Shown here piece after piece: positions 1 to 9,652 of a DNA stretch of 64,000 nucleotides. The notes beneath the pieces were generated by a model. It saw only the letters and a program-made list of their open reading frames with translations, did no database searches and was not told the DNA's origin. The stretch comes from Corylus avellana (taxonomy: Eukaryota > Streptophyta > Magnoliopsida > Fagales > Betulaceae), in the NCBI RefSeq assembly GCF_901000735.1, contig NC_081543.1, positions 31,766,771 through 31,830,770 of the forward strand, in the 5' to 3' direction. Both the position numbers and the translations under genes were made by a program. Position 1 is the first letter of the stretch; the number at the start of each line of letters is the position of its first letter.

Positions 1-1
1 T

Positions 2-112
2 CTAGTTATAATGGCTGTTGGGAACTTTTCAAATACAGTGGAGACACTCCTGGTCAAGTCAAGATTTAAGGCAAAGATGAAAAGAAGTAAGAGCAAGCAG
101 GACCTGCAATAG
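2..112 (+). CDS. C-terminal end of a TMPIT/TMEM120-like membrane protein (partial)
   Basis: The window opens inside an open frame that runs 36 codons to a TAG at 110-112. The peptide includes AVGNFSNTVETLLVKSRF and ends in a basic tail KAKMKRSKSKQDLQ. I recall a similar lysine-rich end in plant TMPIT-like (TMEM120 family) multi-pass membrane proteins, and the Arabidopsis TMPIT-like gene At1g33230 is next to GTL1 (At1g33240), the next gene here. Both points are from memory. Everything upstream, including the transmembrane part, is outside the window. The following AT-rich sequence is probably 3' UTR. The call rests on a short tail plus gene order, so it is moderate. Confidence 0.55.
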   Translation, partial: LVIMAVGNFSNTVETLLVKSRFKAKMKRSKSKQDLQ

Positions 113-2526
113 ACCGTCCCTAATTATCAGAATTAGTCTTCTGCCCAAAGCTTTTTACAGGATCCCATTTTTGGAGTGTTATTCTGGGTCGAACGTGTTT
201 TATAGAAGCTAAGGCAGTACAAATTGCTTCACAAATCTTCATTTTGGCTTTTGTACGTTCACCTTTATAATGTGTAGCCTTGAACTCTTGCTGAAGAGTC
301 TGAGAATGAATGCATTTGAATTGCTGTGATTTTGTGTAGTACTACTTGATCCACCTAGTTCTGTCCCATGTACTTTTGTTTTCTTCTCTTCTCGTGAAGT
401 TGGAATCAAGGTAAAGAGTGTTTATGTGAATCATGTAGAAAAGTATCACCATAAAAGAGACCTTTAGTTGGCGCTTCCTAATACTAAACCAGGGTTGGCT
501 GAGATTAAGAAGAGGCCAGTTTAGCTGGTTTTTATCTAATTCTTTTTTCTTTTTTTTTTTCTTTTCAGGTTTGGCTTCTACAAGAACTTAAGGGTTTCTT
601 TTATTTCCTGCTGGAATGATCAGTTTGAGATGTGAACCTGGTGCTTTTATTTCCCTATAGTTGATCACTTTAGGGATCTGAATAGCCATAGAAATTCAAT
701 TAATTTCGTTCTATTGAGTATTAGCATGCATATTGGGCTCCATTTTTTTGTGGTGAAACTATCTCAATATTTTTTGGTTGCCCGTGAAGGAAAACGTTAA
801 AACTTGAACGTCGCTGACCTATGAGTTGTAGACAGTGCCTTGTAGTTGTAGTACTAGAGGTATCCTAACTGACTGCAGACGGAGGCTGCCCATGCAGAAG
901 AAGACAATGTCCACCTGGCTGGAAAGATACTGTCTCTATATTAGATGCATTTATAATAGTGAGTAATTGAGTCTTTTTTATTTTTCAAGTAAATACAAAT
1001 ATAGACTCAGTAATCAGTATGTGGCGATTCGTGAACCCACGACACACAGTACTGGGCTACACCTCCTTGGGACCTCATCTACAACAAAAGTGCTTCTTAT
1101 TTCTTAATTACAAAATGCACGTGCTTTGAAATTGGAATGACAAAGGATGGGGTTACAGTTACACCGTATACATAAATAATAAACTTACCTATTTAATATT
1201 TATGAGGGTGCGGTGAAGTAAATGAAAGTAGGATCAATAGGACACTATTCTGGTCCTATTCCTAATTACTTTCATGAAATGGAGAGGATCTTATGTCTTA
1301 TCAAATGACGAGCAACATAAGTATTTTGCTTCTCCTTTTTCCTCCATTGCTGATGCTGTTGAAGGGTTTTTGCTTACTTTCTTATATTTTGCTTTGTGAT
1401 CTGTCTTGTATTTATGTTTGTTCTATTTTTCTTTTTTTGAGTTTTAATCTCCCATAGCTACTCTAGTTTGAAATTTTTGTGGAGATTGTTTCATCAACCA
1501 AAGATCGTTACTTCCTTTCAACGGATCCAGATGGGAATTCAGTGTCTTTCTTTCAACAACCTCCTTTTGGTCGGTGTTGCTGTTTCAAAGCTGGTCAGCT
1601 TGCTTCAAACATCACTTTGGTGGTGCCATTTCTTGGTTTGTTGACCAAGATCCAGAGGACCGGGCTATTTTTTGGCCCATTTCCTTTTTGTTTGTATTTT
1701 CTACATTGTATTACTGTTTTTGGTTTGTTATGGAGGGAACTCAACCCCTTTTTTGGTTTTTTGATTCCTTGTACCCTACCCTTATTTGCTTTAAAAATAA
1801 TAATAATAATAAATAGGATACTTAATATTTATAGTTATTAACCAATATGAGTGTACATGTGGTTTTCCTTGAAAACAACTGTTAATTATGATTAATTAAT
1901 ACGATCCATGTAAAAGGAGACTTGTCTATATATTCACATGGCCTTCCAGTACTTTTTGCATATTTTCAAACATTTATTTATTTATTTATTTTGTTAGGAT
2001 CACATATTAATTCTCATTTAAAAAAGAAAATAAGGTTGCAAATTAAACAGAATGCATACAATGCATATAATTAATTAGAGAAATTTCAGAATAAATAAAG
2101 TATATTCGATCAAGAGAGAGAGAGAGAGAGAGAGTATTCACGTGGCTTTAATTTCTAATTTCATCTTTCCTTAACCCCACTCCGCTTCCTTTTATGAGTT
2201 GAAATATTAATTGGTGGATAGATCACTAAGAAAAGGTAGGGGATGGGACCATATCCCTTAAATATAATGTGGAAATCCAGCCGATAACACCAACCAATCT
2301 GCCACCTCCCATGTGCTTCAGCCTTCGGACAGCACCTATTAAATTAATATTCTTTTATGCACTTTATTAGCTTGATGTTGATGTATTAATAGAGCAGCCA
2401 GCTAACCCATCATTCATATTTCATACGTGCCCATAAATAGATATAGAAGCATATGTACATAATTGGACATGAATGAAGAAATATTTATAAAGGAGAGTTC
2501 TGAAAGTCCTCTTGCTAAGATTGGAC

Positions 2527-2569
<43 letters not shown>

Positions 2570-2615
2570 GTGGCGAGCATGAAGATCGATCAGGAAAAGC
2601 AGCCAAGGGACGAAA

Positions 2616-2650
<35 letters not shown>

Positions 2651-3736
2651 GCACATGGTAGTGCACTTAAGGGTCGACCCGATCGAGTTGGATCATTATT
2701 GATCAGATAATTAATTAAGGCTTGCATTTGCAGACAAGGATCCATAAACCCATGTTGCTACAAGTTGGCAAAGATGATTTGTTTTCTTTTTTTACTGAAG
2801 AAAAGGCCGTAGGGAGGGGCTGGTGGTTCCCACACCATCGATCCACACCTGGAAAATATATATATATATATAGGGAGATTCAAAAATGATGTTCCGTAGA
2901 ATTAATAGAAAGCATTTCTTACTTTTTTATTTTATTTTATAAATGAGATGAAACGAGGAACATACAACCAGGTGTACAAACTAACTAGAAACATTATAAT
3001 AAAACATTATATATATATCCACAGCCCAGAAAGGATCCTTTGGTTGAGTAGGTCATGAGAGGGTGGTGGAGGAGACCATGGGTGGAGAAAGAGGAGGGAG
3101 TCCTGCAATGCATATAATTAGAGAAATTTAATATATATATATACTCTCTTACCAAAAACTGAAGGTGGAGAAAGAGGAGGGAGTCCTGCAATGCATATAA
3201 TTAGAGAAATTTAATATATATATAGCAATTTTCTGCTTCAAGTTCTTGGTAAGAGAGTATATATATATATTGGGGGCGGGTTACATGGTCTGTCACCCCA
3301 AGAATGTGGCGTAGATGGGCTAGTAAAAAAAAATTGGTCATTAGGGATTTTCTATTTTTGAAAAATAATTAGTGTTAATATTTTTTTCGTATCTCAATAT
3401 GAAAGGGAAATGTTAGGTGCTCTCCTGGTGTTATCTTAGTGTTCTTATCATATATAGGTGGATATTATTTTTTAAAAACAAAATGAGAGACTCATCTTAC
3501 AAATCAATTATTAGATTTGTGGACTTATGTGAACTATACATAAGTCAATGGTGGACCCCACAAATTTAATGATTGATCTATTGAACTTGTAATAGAATAT
3601 AAAAAAAAAAAAATGTTGTTTTCACAATAACGACGTCAAATCTCATCGTTACTTCAAGAAACAATGTCAAATCGCATCATTAATTAAGGAAATGAAGTTA
3701 AAATAGAATATATTTGGCATCTTCTATTAAAAAAAG
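113..3736. other. Intergenic DNA and probable 3' UTR, rich in simple repeats
   Basis: No gene is supported here. The first few hundred bases are likely 3' UTR of the upstream gene. Visible simple repeats are (GA)n at 2112-2134, an uninterrupted A run at 2529-2564 and (TA)n at 2619-2649. Segment 3081-3229 holds a direct duplication of about 85 bp (GGAGAAAGAGGAGGGAGTCC through the following TA run), with an inverted ACTCTCTTACCAA / TTGGTAAGAGAGT pair around it. A frame at 1479-1841 ends in an (AAT)n run and could be a retroposon tail, but has no recognisable domain. Confidence 0.5.
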
Positions 3737-4491
3737 TAAAAGAAAACTTCACAAAGTCCACATGAACTTTCACGCGTTTTGACATGACTTCTATAAAGTT
3801 CAAAAACTCTTAATTGCAATCCTCAAATTTCTAATTTGATGCAATCTCTTCCCTCCATTAGGGTTTGACGTTAAAATAAACGGTAAAATGGATAAAATGG
3901 CCTTTATATTCTGAAACTTTTATAAAATTCTAAATTTACCCTCAATTTCAAATGAAAAATTAAGGTCATTAAAAAAATAAAAAAGTAACCCACAACGGTT
4001 CTTGCCGCGACCCAACTGCGGGTCAACATGCATACCCACTATCGTGGGTTACTGGTGACCTAGCATGACCGTTAAAATAGTAGTCTCTAATGGAGGCCCT
4101 GAGCCCACCCTTTCCCACCTCTTCTTTGGATTTCTATGTGTACCTCCTCCAGACAAGCCTCAAGTCCAAAGAACCATTTGTCAGAAAGTTGATTCATGCT
4201 CAAATGATTAAAGCCGGGCTTCACCTTCTGACCTAGCATGGGTCAACCGTGACCCTGTTGTGGGTCAACAAATGACCCATGGTTGGGTCACCTTGTGACC
4301 GAGCGTGGTTCACGACCAGGATATTTTGGTATTTTTCTAGCCTTCGTTAGGATTTAAGGCCAAATCATAACGGATGGGAGTAGATTACATTAAATTAGAA
4401 GTTCGAATGGTGAAATTGAGAGTTTTTGAATTTTGGATGGGTCATTTCAAAATGCATGGAAGTTTAGGAGGACTTTGTAAAGTTTCACCTT
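3737..4491 (+). mobile_element. TIR element (~755 bp) carrying a PPR-gene 5' fragment
   Basis: The two ends are long imperfect inverted repeats of about 130 bp: the left end reads AAACTTCACAAAGTCC and the reverse complement of the right end reads GAAACTTTACAAAGTCC, and similarity continues through CAAAAACTCT and on to TCTAATTTGATG/TCTAATTTAATG. The interior holds GC-richer repeats around GTGACC/GGTCAAC and a short piece of foreign coding sequence at 4090-4236. Flanking A runs hide any target duplication. This is the architecture of a non-autonomous Pack-type DNA transposon (MULE-like or similar). Superfamily is not determined. Confidence 0.6.
4090..4236 (+). pseudogene. Captured N-terminal fragment of a pentatricopeptide repeat (PPR) gene
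   Basis: An ATG opens 48 codons before a TAG. The peptide contains LDFYVYLLQTSLKSKEPFVR followed by KLIHAQMIKAGLHL. The pattern 'LLQTSLKSK..F..K.IHA..IKAGLHL' matches the start of plant PLS-class PPR proteins, in which the first repeat has the typical 'IHA.IIKAGL' run. The similarity stops where the element's own GGGTCAACC repeats begin, so only the first exon segment was acquired. It lies inside the inverted-repeat element, between its two arms. Whether it is transcribed is unknown; the similarity is from memory. Confidence 0.55.
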
Positions 4492-4559
4492 AAAAAAATA
4501 ATTCACACGCTACATCCGTCATTATTAAAATTATGCATCCATCACTTGTGGGAAAGATT

Positions 4560-5640
4560 GAGATCTAAAAGATTTCTCATGGTCGGAATCACATTAAGCT
4601 GCAAGGAGCCGTTAAAGTTGTTCCAAGATCAAGACTTCGGAGTTAAAAGACAAACATGGGTATTGGCCCTTCCAAGTTGTAACTCAAATCAAGAGATTCT
4701 AGTAGACAAGAAGAAACATTTGACAATTCATTGAGTGGACCAGAAAATTGGTTATTATGAAATTTTGGTTCCAACAATATTGATGGATGTGAAAACAAAG
4801 AAATTGGAATACACCCAATTCATTGAGTGAATTGTAACTCAAGTCAAGAACCTCCATATTCAAATTTTCTTCCCACCTGCTAATGGAAGTAATCTGACCT
4901 ATTAAATTATTATAGGAAAGGTCTAATATTGTAGTCAAATTCTCACCCATGGTGAATGATGGAATGGATCCATTGGAATCATTAAGCTGGAAAAAGCCAT
5001 TAATTAAAGTTGTTCAAAAAAAGTAATAGACTGTTAAGACTTTGGATTTCAAATAGAGACTGCATTGACCCTTCCAAGTTGTTGTGACTCAAATCAAGGG
5101 ATTTCAGTAGAGAAGAAGAAACATTTGACAATATTGCATTGAGAGGACCAGGAAATCGGTTATTGCAAAGTCTTAGCTCCAACAGTGATGGATGGAAAAA
5201 CAGAGAAATTGGAATACTCCCTTCTAGTGAATTGTGACTCAAGTTAAGAACCTCCAGATTCGGAATTTCTTCCCACCTAATGGAAGCAATTCGACCTATT
5301 AAATCAATATAGGAAAGACCAATTGCTGATAACATTTTCAGGTAACAAATGGAATGTGGCAATGTCCCTGAAAAGTTTGTCGATCTAAGCACCAACTTTT
5401 GAAGGGATCCATTTGAAGGAAATTCTGGAAACGAACCCTAATTAAGAACACAATTACTTGATAAGTCAAGCATTTGCAGTGTTGGAATCTGGAAGATCAT
5501 TTCTGAAAAATTTCCACTCAAATCATAATAATTGAAATCCAACGATGTCAAATTTTTGGAATTTCAAACACTTGTGAGTCTTTTACATTTCCGAGAGTTT
5601 TCCGCATCAAGAGTTGTGGAAGCGAATACAACTCAAAACC
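4560..5640 (-). pseudogene. LRR receptor-like protein (RLP) relic, partly duplicated
   Basis: On the minus strand consecutive plant-type leucine-rich repeats are readable: IPTLQMLDLSSN, LVLRSTNFSGTLPHSICYLK, IPNLEVLNLSHNSLEGSIP, PSLLELRLCNNRFPGPL and LLKSLDLSHNNLEGS. The LxxLxLxxNxLxGxIP pattern and the 'FSGTLPHSI' style are typical of Cf/EIX-type RLPs. A stop interrupts the frame near 5440. Segment 4580-4960 repeats the same region in diverged form (LTTILDLSYNNLIGQITSIS, LNMEVLDLSYNSLNE), so part of the gene was tandemly duplicated before decay. No signal peptide, transmembrane end or intact frame remains. The LTR element at 5649 lies against its upstream edge. Confidence 0.7.
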
Positions 5641-5648
5641 AGACGTGT

Positions 5649-6251
5649 TGATGTAGATCATAGTGCTTGGGAGTTCATGAGGAAGAGCCGTGAGGATGTA
5701 AGTGTGAAGACACCCTGTAAGATGGTGACATGCTCACAATCTTGCAACACAGCAAAAGACCATTCGAATGGTAGATCAGCTCGTTCGAACGCGTAGCTGA
5801 TTTGGGGGAGGTCAGTGAGCTCCATTCAAAGTTCGTTTAAATGCCTAAGTTAATTTCAGCAGTTTTTAGATTTTAGTTTAGTGTTCATTCGAACAGTGGT
5901 TTGTACCGTTTGAATGCGTAGCCGTAGGTTTTCAATAACCGACTTTAATTAGTGTTTTATTAGGATTAGGGTTTTGGGGAGTCTATATTTCATATTTTAT
6001 TAGGTTTAGAGTTTTGGGGGTCTATAAATACATGTTTATAGCCTCTAGAAATGTAGTTGTTGTTTATTAATCAATTTTGATGAATAAGAAGCCTCAAAGT
6101 TGAGGTTTCTTCATATTTTCCTTCAAACCATAGATATACTCTATAATTTTGAGAAGAATTCTTAGATCTTTGATAAACTCAAGATCTAGAATTATTTATC
6201 CCGTTATTTATTGATGTTCTTCGCTGCAACCCACTAATTTGCGCTGCATCA
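5649..6251 (+). repeat. 5' LTR of the gypsy-type element
   Basis: 603 bp, beginning TGATGTAG and ending GCATCA. It corresponds along its full length to 7390-8005, including the shared CCATTCGAA / CGTTCGAAC region and the GTCTATAAATACATG stretch, which is a likely LTR TATA box (near 6020). Confidence 0.85.
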
Positions 6252-6253
6252 GT

Positions 6254-6266
6254 TGGCATTAGAGCC
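6254..6266 (+). promoter_or_regulatory. Primer-binding site, tRNA-iMet type (degenerate)
   Basis: TGGCATTAGAGCC lies two bases after the 5' LTR. It differs from the usual plant initiator-methionine primer site TGGTATCAGAGCC by two transitions. Confidence 0.65.
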
Positions 6267-6283
6267 CAAGTTACTTTCCATGA

Positions 6284-7297
6284 ATGGGAAGGGGTGATCG
6301 TTGTGCAGACATGAACGAGGTACATGTGCACACGGAGACAACACGTAAGGAGCAACCGACTATTTGTTTATGGCACATAGGTGGTTGGCCGAATGGTTGT
6401 CGTCGCCAACCAAGACCGCGATTTGTAGAAGCAGAAGGCAAATATATCGCTGAACGTTGGCAACACATGGATGATCAATTTAAGGCTATGAAGGATCAAA
6501 TTGAAGACCTCACTACTGGCATATCCAACATGGGTGGTCACAATGTGAATGGATCTAGAAACCCGTTTACGGAGCGCCGAACTCATGGACATCAACACCT
6601 TGCGCAAGCTCATGCCAATTAGCGGGTGAGTAGATTCAAACTCGATATACCGAAATTCCAAGGTTGCTTGCAACCCAAAGAGTTCATGGTGCAAAAAAAA
6701 AAAAAAAAAAATTCACAAAAAGAAGTACCTAGGAAGATGGCAGAGGTGGTGCCTAGAAAGGCGGCGGAGGTTAGGAGCCAATCGGTTGTGGTGGAGGAAG
6801 ATGGGTTTATTGAAGAAGATTGCTCGGTAGATTGGGCCTCTCCACCAATCTATGACACCTATCCCGACGAAGTGGTGAGTTCTATACAACAAGTGCTTGA
6901 TGAAAACCCTAAAATAGAAGCCTTTGATTTGGAAGTTGATTTCCTTGGAGTAGATGTTATTTTGTCAAAAACTTTTAACCAAAGTTGTAATGAGATCTAT
7001 GGGGTGGAGACGACTTTTCTATCAGAGATTGAAGGGGTCATTGTGAGTTCTTTGGGAATTCTCATGGCTTGTGGGATGGGCAAAGCACGAGAGAAGCATG
7101 ACAAGTCTACACAGAAAAGTTGTGTGTGGGGCTTTCACGACAAACATCAAGGTATGTCGATGTTGAAGAGCATCGCATCTATTGTGGGGTGTTGTCTTTT
7201 CTTGATCTTGAGGAACGGCGAGTGTAATGAGTTGACTGGACATCCGAAGGACCGTGTAAAGAACCGGCCGAATTCGAGGTTGAATTCTCTCCAATAG
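6284..7297 (+). pseudogene. Gag remnant of the gypsy-type element
   Basis: A single reading frame runs from 6284 to 7297 with one stop at 6620-6622. The N-terminal part has a short coiled-coil-like segment (WQHMDDQFKAMKDQIEDL) and then FKLDIPKFQGCLQPKEF, as in Gag of plant Ty3/gypsy elements. An 18-A run near 6692 interrupts it. The C-terminal half is acidic, with CSVDWASPPIYDTYPDE, resembling the linker downstream of Gag. No RT or integrase motif is present. It should not be taken as a host gene. Confidence 0.6.
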
Positions 7298-7389
7298 GGG
7301 GAGAATGATGTAGGGTGGAAATTAACCCCTACGAGCTTCAATAATGAGGATGCGAATTCAAGAGTGAATTCTCTCCAACATGAGGAGGA

Positions 7390-8005
7390 TGATGTAGATC
7401 ACAGTGCTTGGGAGTTTATGAGGAAGATCTGTGGGATGTAAGCATGAAGACACCTCGACAGATGGTGACACGCTCATAATCTCGCAACACAGCGGAAGAC
7501 CATTCGAACGGCAGATCAGCCTGTTCGAACATGCAATTGATTCGGGGGAGGTTAGTGAGCTCCGTTTGAAGCCCCGTTCAAACCCCATTCGAATGCCTAT
7601 GTTAATTTCAGCAGTTTTTCAGTTTTTAGTTCAGTCGTTCGTTCGAACGATGGTTTGTACCGTTCGAACGCGTAGCCGTAGGTTTTCAATAACCGACTTT
7701 AATTAGTGTTTTATTAGGCTTAAAGTTTTGGGGAGTCTTTATTTCGTATTTTATTAGGTTTTGGGTTTTGGGGGTCTATAAATACATGTTTATGGCCTCC
7801 AAAAATGTTGTTGTTGTTTATGAATCAGTTTTGATGAATAAGAAGCCTTAGAGTTGAGCTTTCTTCATATTTTCCTTCAAACCATAGATAGACTCTATAG
7901 TTTTAAGAATAATTATTAGATCTTTGATAGACTCAAGATCTAGAATTATTTATCCCGTTCTTTATTGATGTTCTTCGCTGCAGCCCACTAAGTTACATTG
8001 CATCA
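7390..8005 (+). repeat. 3' LTR of the gypsy-type element
   Basis: 616 bp, TGATGTAGATCACAG to TTGCATCA. It is preceded by a purine-rich AACATGAGGAGGA tract. A second, better polypurine tract (AGGGGGAGAA) followed by the same TGATGTAG start occurs at 7296-7313, so the end of the interior is duplicated. Confidence 0.85.
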
Positions 8006-8010
8006 CGCGT

Positions 8011-8240
8011 CCAGACACCCATTCTAGGAAACTAATTAACCATAGTTCTGATACCACTTGTTGGGGAGATAAACATTTTGAGAGTTTTTGCCAATAGTAC
8101 ATTAATATACATATTTAAATATCACTCTAACCCAAAAGTTTAAGTTAATTGGTTTGGATCTACTTAAGTATATTAACTACTATTTTTCTTTATATTTTTT
8201 CAACCCCAAGAATCACAACAGATAAAAAAGAACGTGAAAA
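8011..8240 (-). mobile_element. Copia-like LTR/primer-site fragment (reverse orientation)
   Basis: Read on the minus strand, an AT-rich LTR-like end finishing ...CTCCCCAACA is followed by GTGGTATCAGAAC (8045-8057), close to the copia primer-binding site TGGTATCAGAGC. The element's interior is lost at the junction with the gypsy-type element at 8005. The outer LTR boundary is not clear. Confidence 0.45.
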
Positions 8241-8646
8241 AAACCAAGTCAACTGATTGCCATCATGTTTTTCACTGTTCATGTCGTTTAAAAAATGATG
8301 CCAAACATGATTTTTTTTTTTTTTTTTTTTTTTTAAGTGGTATTGCACTACCTTCTAATAGCTTGACCACTTCTTGAGCTATTAGGGGTACTCACACCAC
8401 CCTTGGAGGGTTTAAGGGGTGGTTTCCAAGGGCTTGAAGGGTGGTGCAACTACTCCCAATTGTTTGGGGGATAGTCGCACCTCCTCTTTCCCCTAATGGG
8501 TGGTTGATCACTCCATGAGAGTGTTGGATGGTTCGAGTGGTCAAGCAGCTCCTGAAAGGCTAAAACAATGGTTGGTCACTCCTCAAATATTCAAGGAGTA
8601 ACTAGTTGTTCATTTGCCTTTTTGTTTATTTTTTTGAAGGTTGACG

Positions 8647-8879
8647 TGTATGATGTCCCACATCGCCTAGGAATAGAGATGAATATATGCTTATATGTAT
8701 ACTTACACCTTTCATGACAATAACGCCTTTTAAAGCCGTAATGGTCATGAACTCATCAGAACTCTGCAGTTAAACATGCTTCTGCGATAATAGTACCAAA
8801 ATGGGTGACCTCTTAGAAAGTCTGGTTCGTGAGAGCCAAAAGCGGACAATATTGTGTGTCATTGAGATGAGATGTTACA
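8647..8879 (+). mobile_element. Solo LTR of a Cassandra-type TRIM with embedded 5S rRNA sequence
   Basis: The segment begins TGTATGATGTCCCACATCGC and ends near GATGTTACA. Its middle (about 8752-8830) is recognisable 5S rRNA: CATCAGAACTCTGCAGTTAA, then CATGCTTCTGCGATAATAGT, then ATGGGTGACCTCTTAGAAAG. Cassandra terminal-repeat retrotransposons in miniature carry 5S RNA sequence with the Pol III A and C boxes inside their LTRs. No second LTR is present, so this is a solo LTR or fragment. ACGTG (8644-8648) and ACGCG (8880-8884) may be a decayed target duplication, which would move the left end by two bases. Confidence 0.82.
8755..8830 (+). promoter_or_regulatory. 5S rRNA-derived internal Pol III control region
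   Basis: AGTTAAACATGCTTC corresponds to the 5S A-box region (AGTTAAGCGTGCTTG) and AAATGGGTGACCTCTTAG to the C box (GGATGGGTGACCTCCTGG). The matches have several substitutions. The 5S transcript itself is not complete, so this is not a functional 5S gene. Confidence 0.75.
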
Positions 8880-9652
8880 ACGCGACACCTAGAACGGCCT
8901 AGATCCAAAGAATAGCAGCCCCTGCAATTCCAATAAATTGCTGGAGAATTCAATCCCCCTCTATTGTTTTTGTATATATGTTCGTTTGCTTTGGAATTCT
9001 ATTTTTCTTTTCCCGTAATCCTACTATATATTGCAATGAGAGGTGAGGAGAATGACAGCAACATGACAAACATTATAGAAAAAGAAATTAGGTAACTAGA
9101 GTTATTACAATTTGAATAACAAGAATGAATTTCTGGATACCCAATTTTCCAGCTCTTTCATCCAAACAAAGCAAGGATGGAAAGGAAGGAAGCAAAGTTT
9201 AATTGAAATTAAAAAAAGAAAAAGAAAAACGAGAACTTATACATCTGCTTCAGCTTTGAAAACTATCTGCTTTTGAGTCTCTTACTCCCCATGCTCGTGT
9301 ATCTCGTCGATGACGATGATGATGATGTTGCTGCTGCTTGGCAAGCTTATTTGTCTGTCTCAATCCAAATATTTTTCCCGTTCTACCTTTGAAACGGTTT
9401 ATTCGCCAACAAATCAATAAATTAGAAAAAATCACTGCGTCATCCAACATTTCCCAGTTCCCAACTTAACGAAGCTATTCTACTGCTGAGTACCGACAAG
9501 TACAAGAAGATGATGGCGATGGAAGTTAGAAAGAAATTATGAGGGTTTCAACTCGGACGTCATGGTTATCCTCTTATGCTTTTGAACCCATAGATACGTA
9601 CATGGTACACTTTTGTCGAGGAGGGGCTAGCTAGCTAGCTACGAAACCAAGA

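Larger units (their letters stand above)
5649..8005 (+). mobile_element. Deleted LTR retrotransposon (Ty3/gypsy-type), both LTRs present
   Basis: Two direct repeats starting TGATGTAGATCA and ending GCATCA (5649-6251 and 7390-8005) flank 1.1 kb of interior. Flanking pentamers CGTGT (5644-5648) and CGCGT (8006-8010) fit one target-site duplication with a later CpG-to-TpG change. After the left LTR comes a degenerate tRNA-iMet primer-binding site. The interior has one frame with a stop at 6620. It includes FKLDIPKFQGCLQPKEF, a motif recalled from plant gypsy Gag proteins, and a later SPPIYDTYPDE stretch. Protease, RT and integrase are missing, so the element is non-autonomous. LTR divergence was not computed. 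Confidence 0.85.

Noticed and set aside
1479..1841. 120-codon plus-strand frame
   Set aside because: No domain or splice context, ends in an (AAT)n run; most likely chance or retroposon debris.
6626..7297. 223-codon frame as a host gene
   Set aside because: It lies between two LTRs and continues the Gag frame after one stop.
8755..8830. Genuine 5S rRNA gene
   Set aside because: Sequence is incomplete at both ends and carries many substitutions; it lies within a Cassandra-type LTR.
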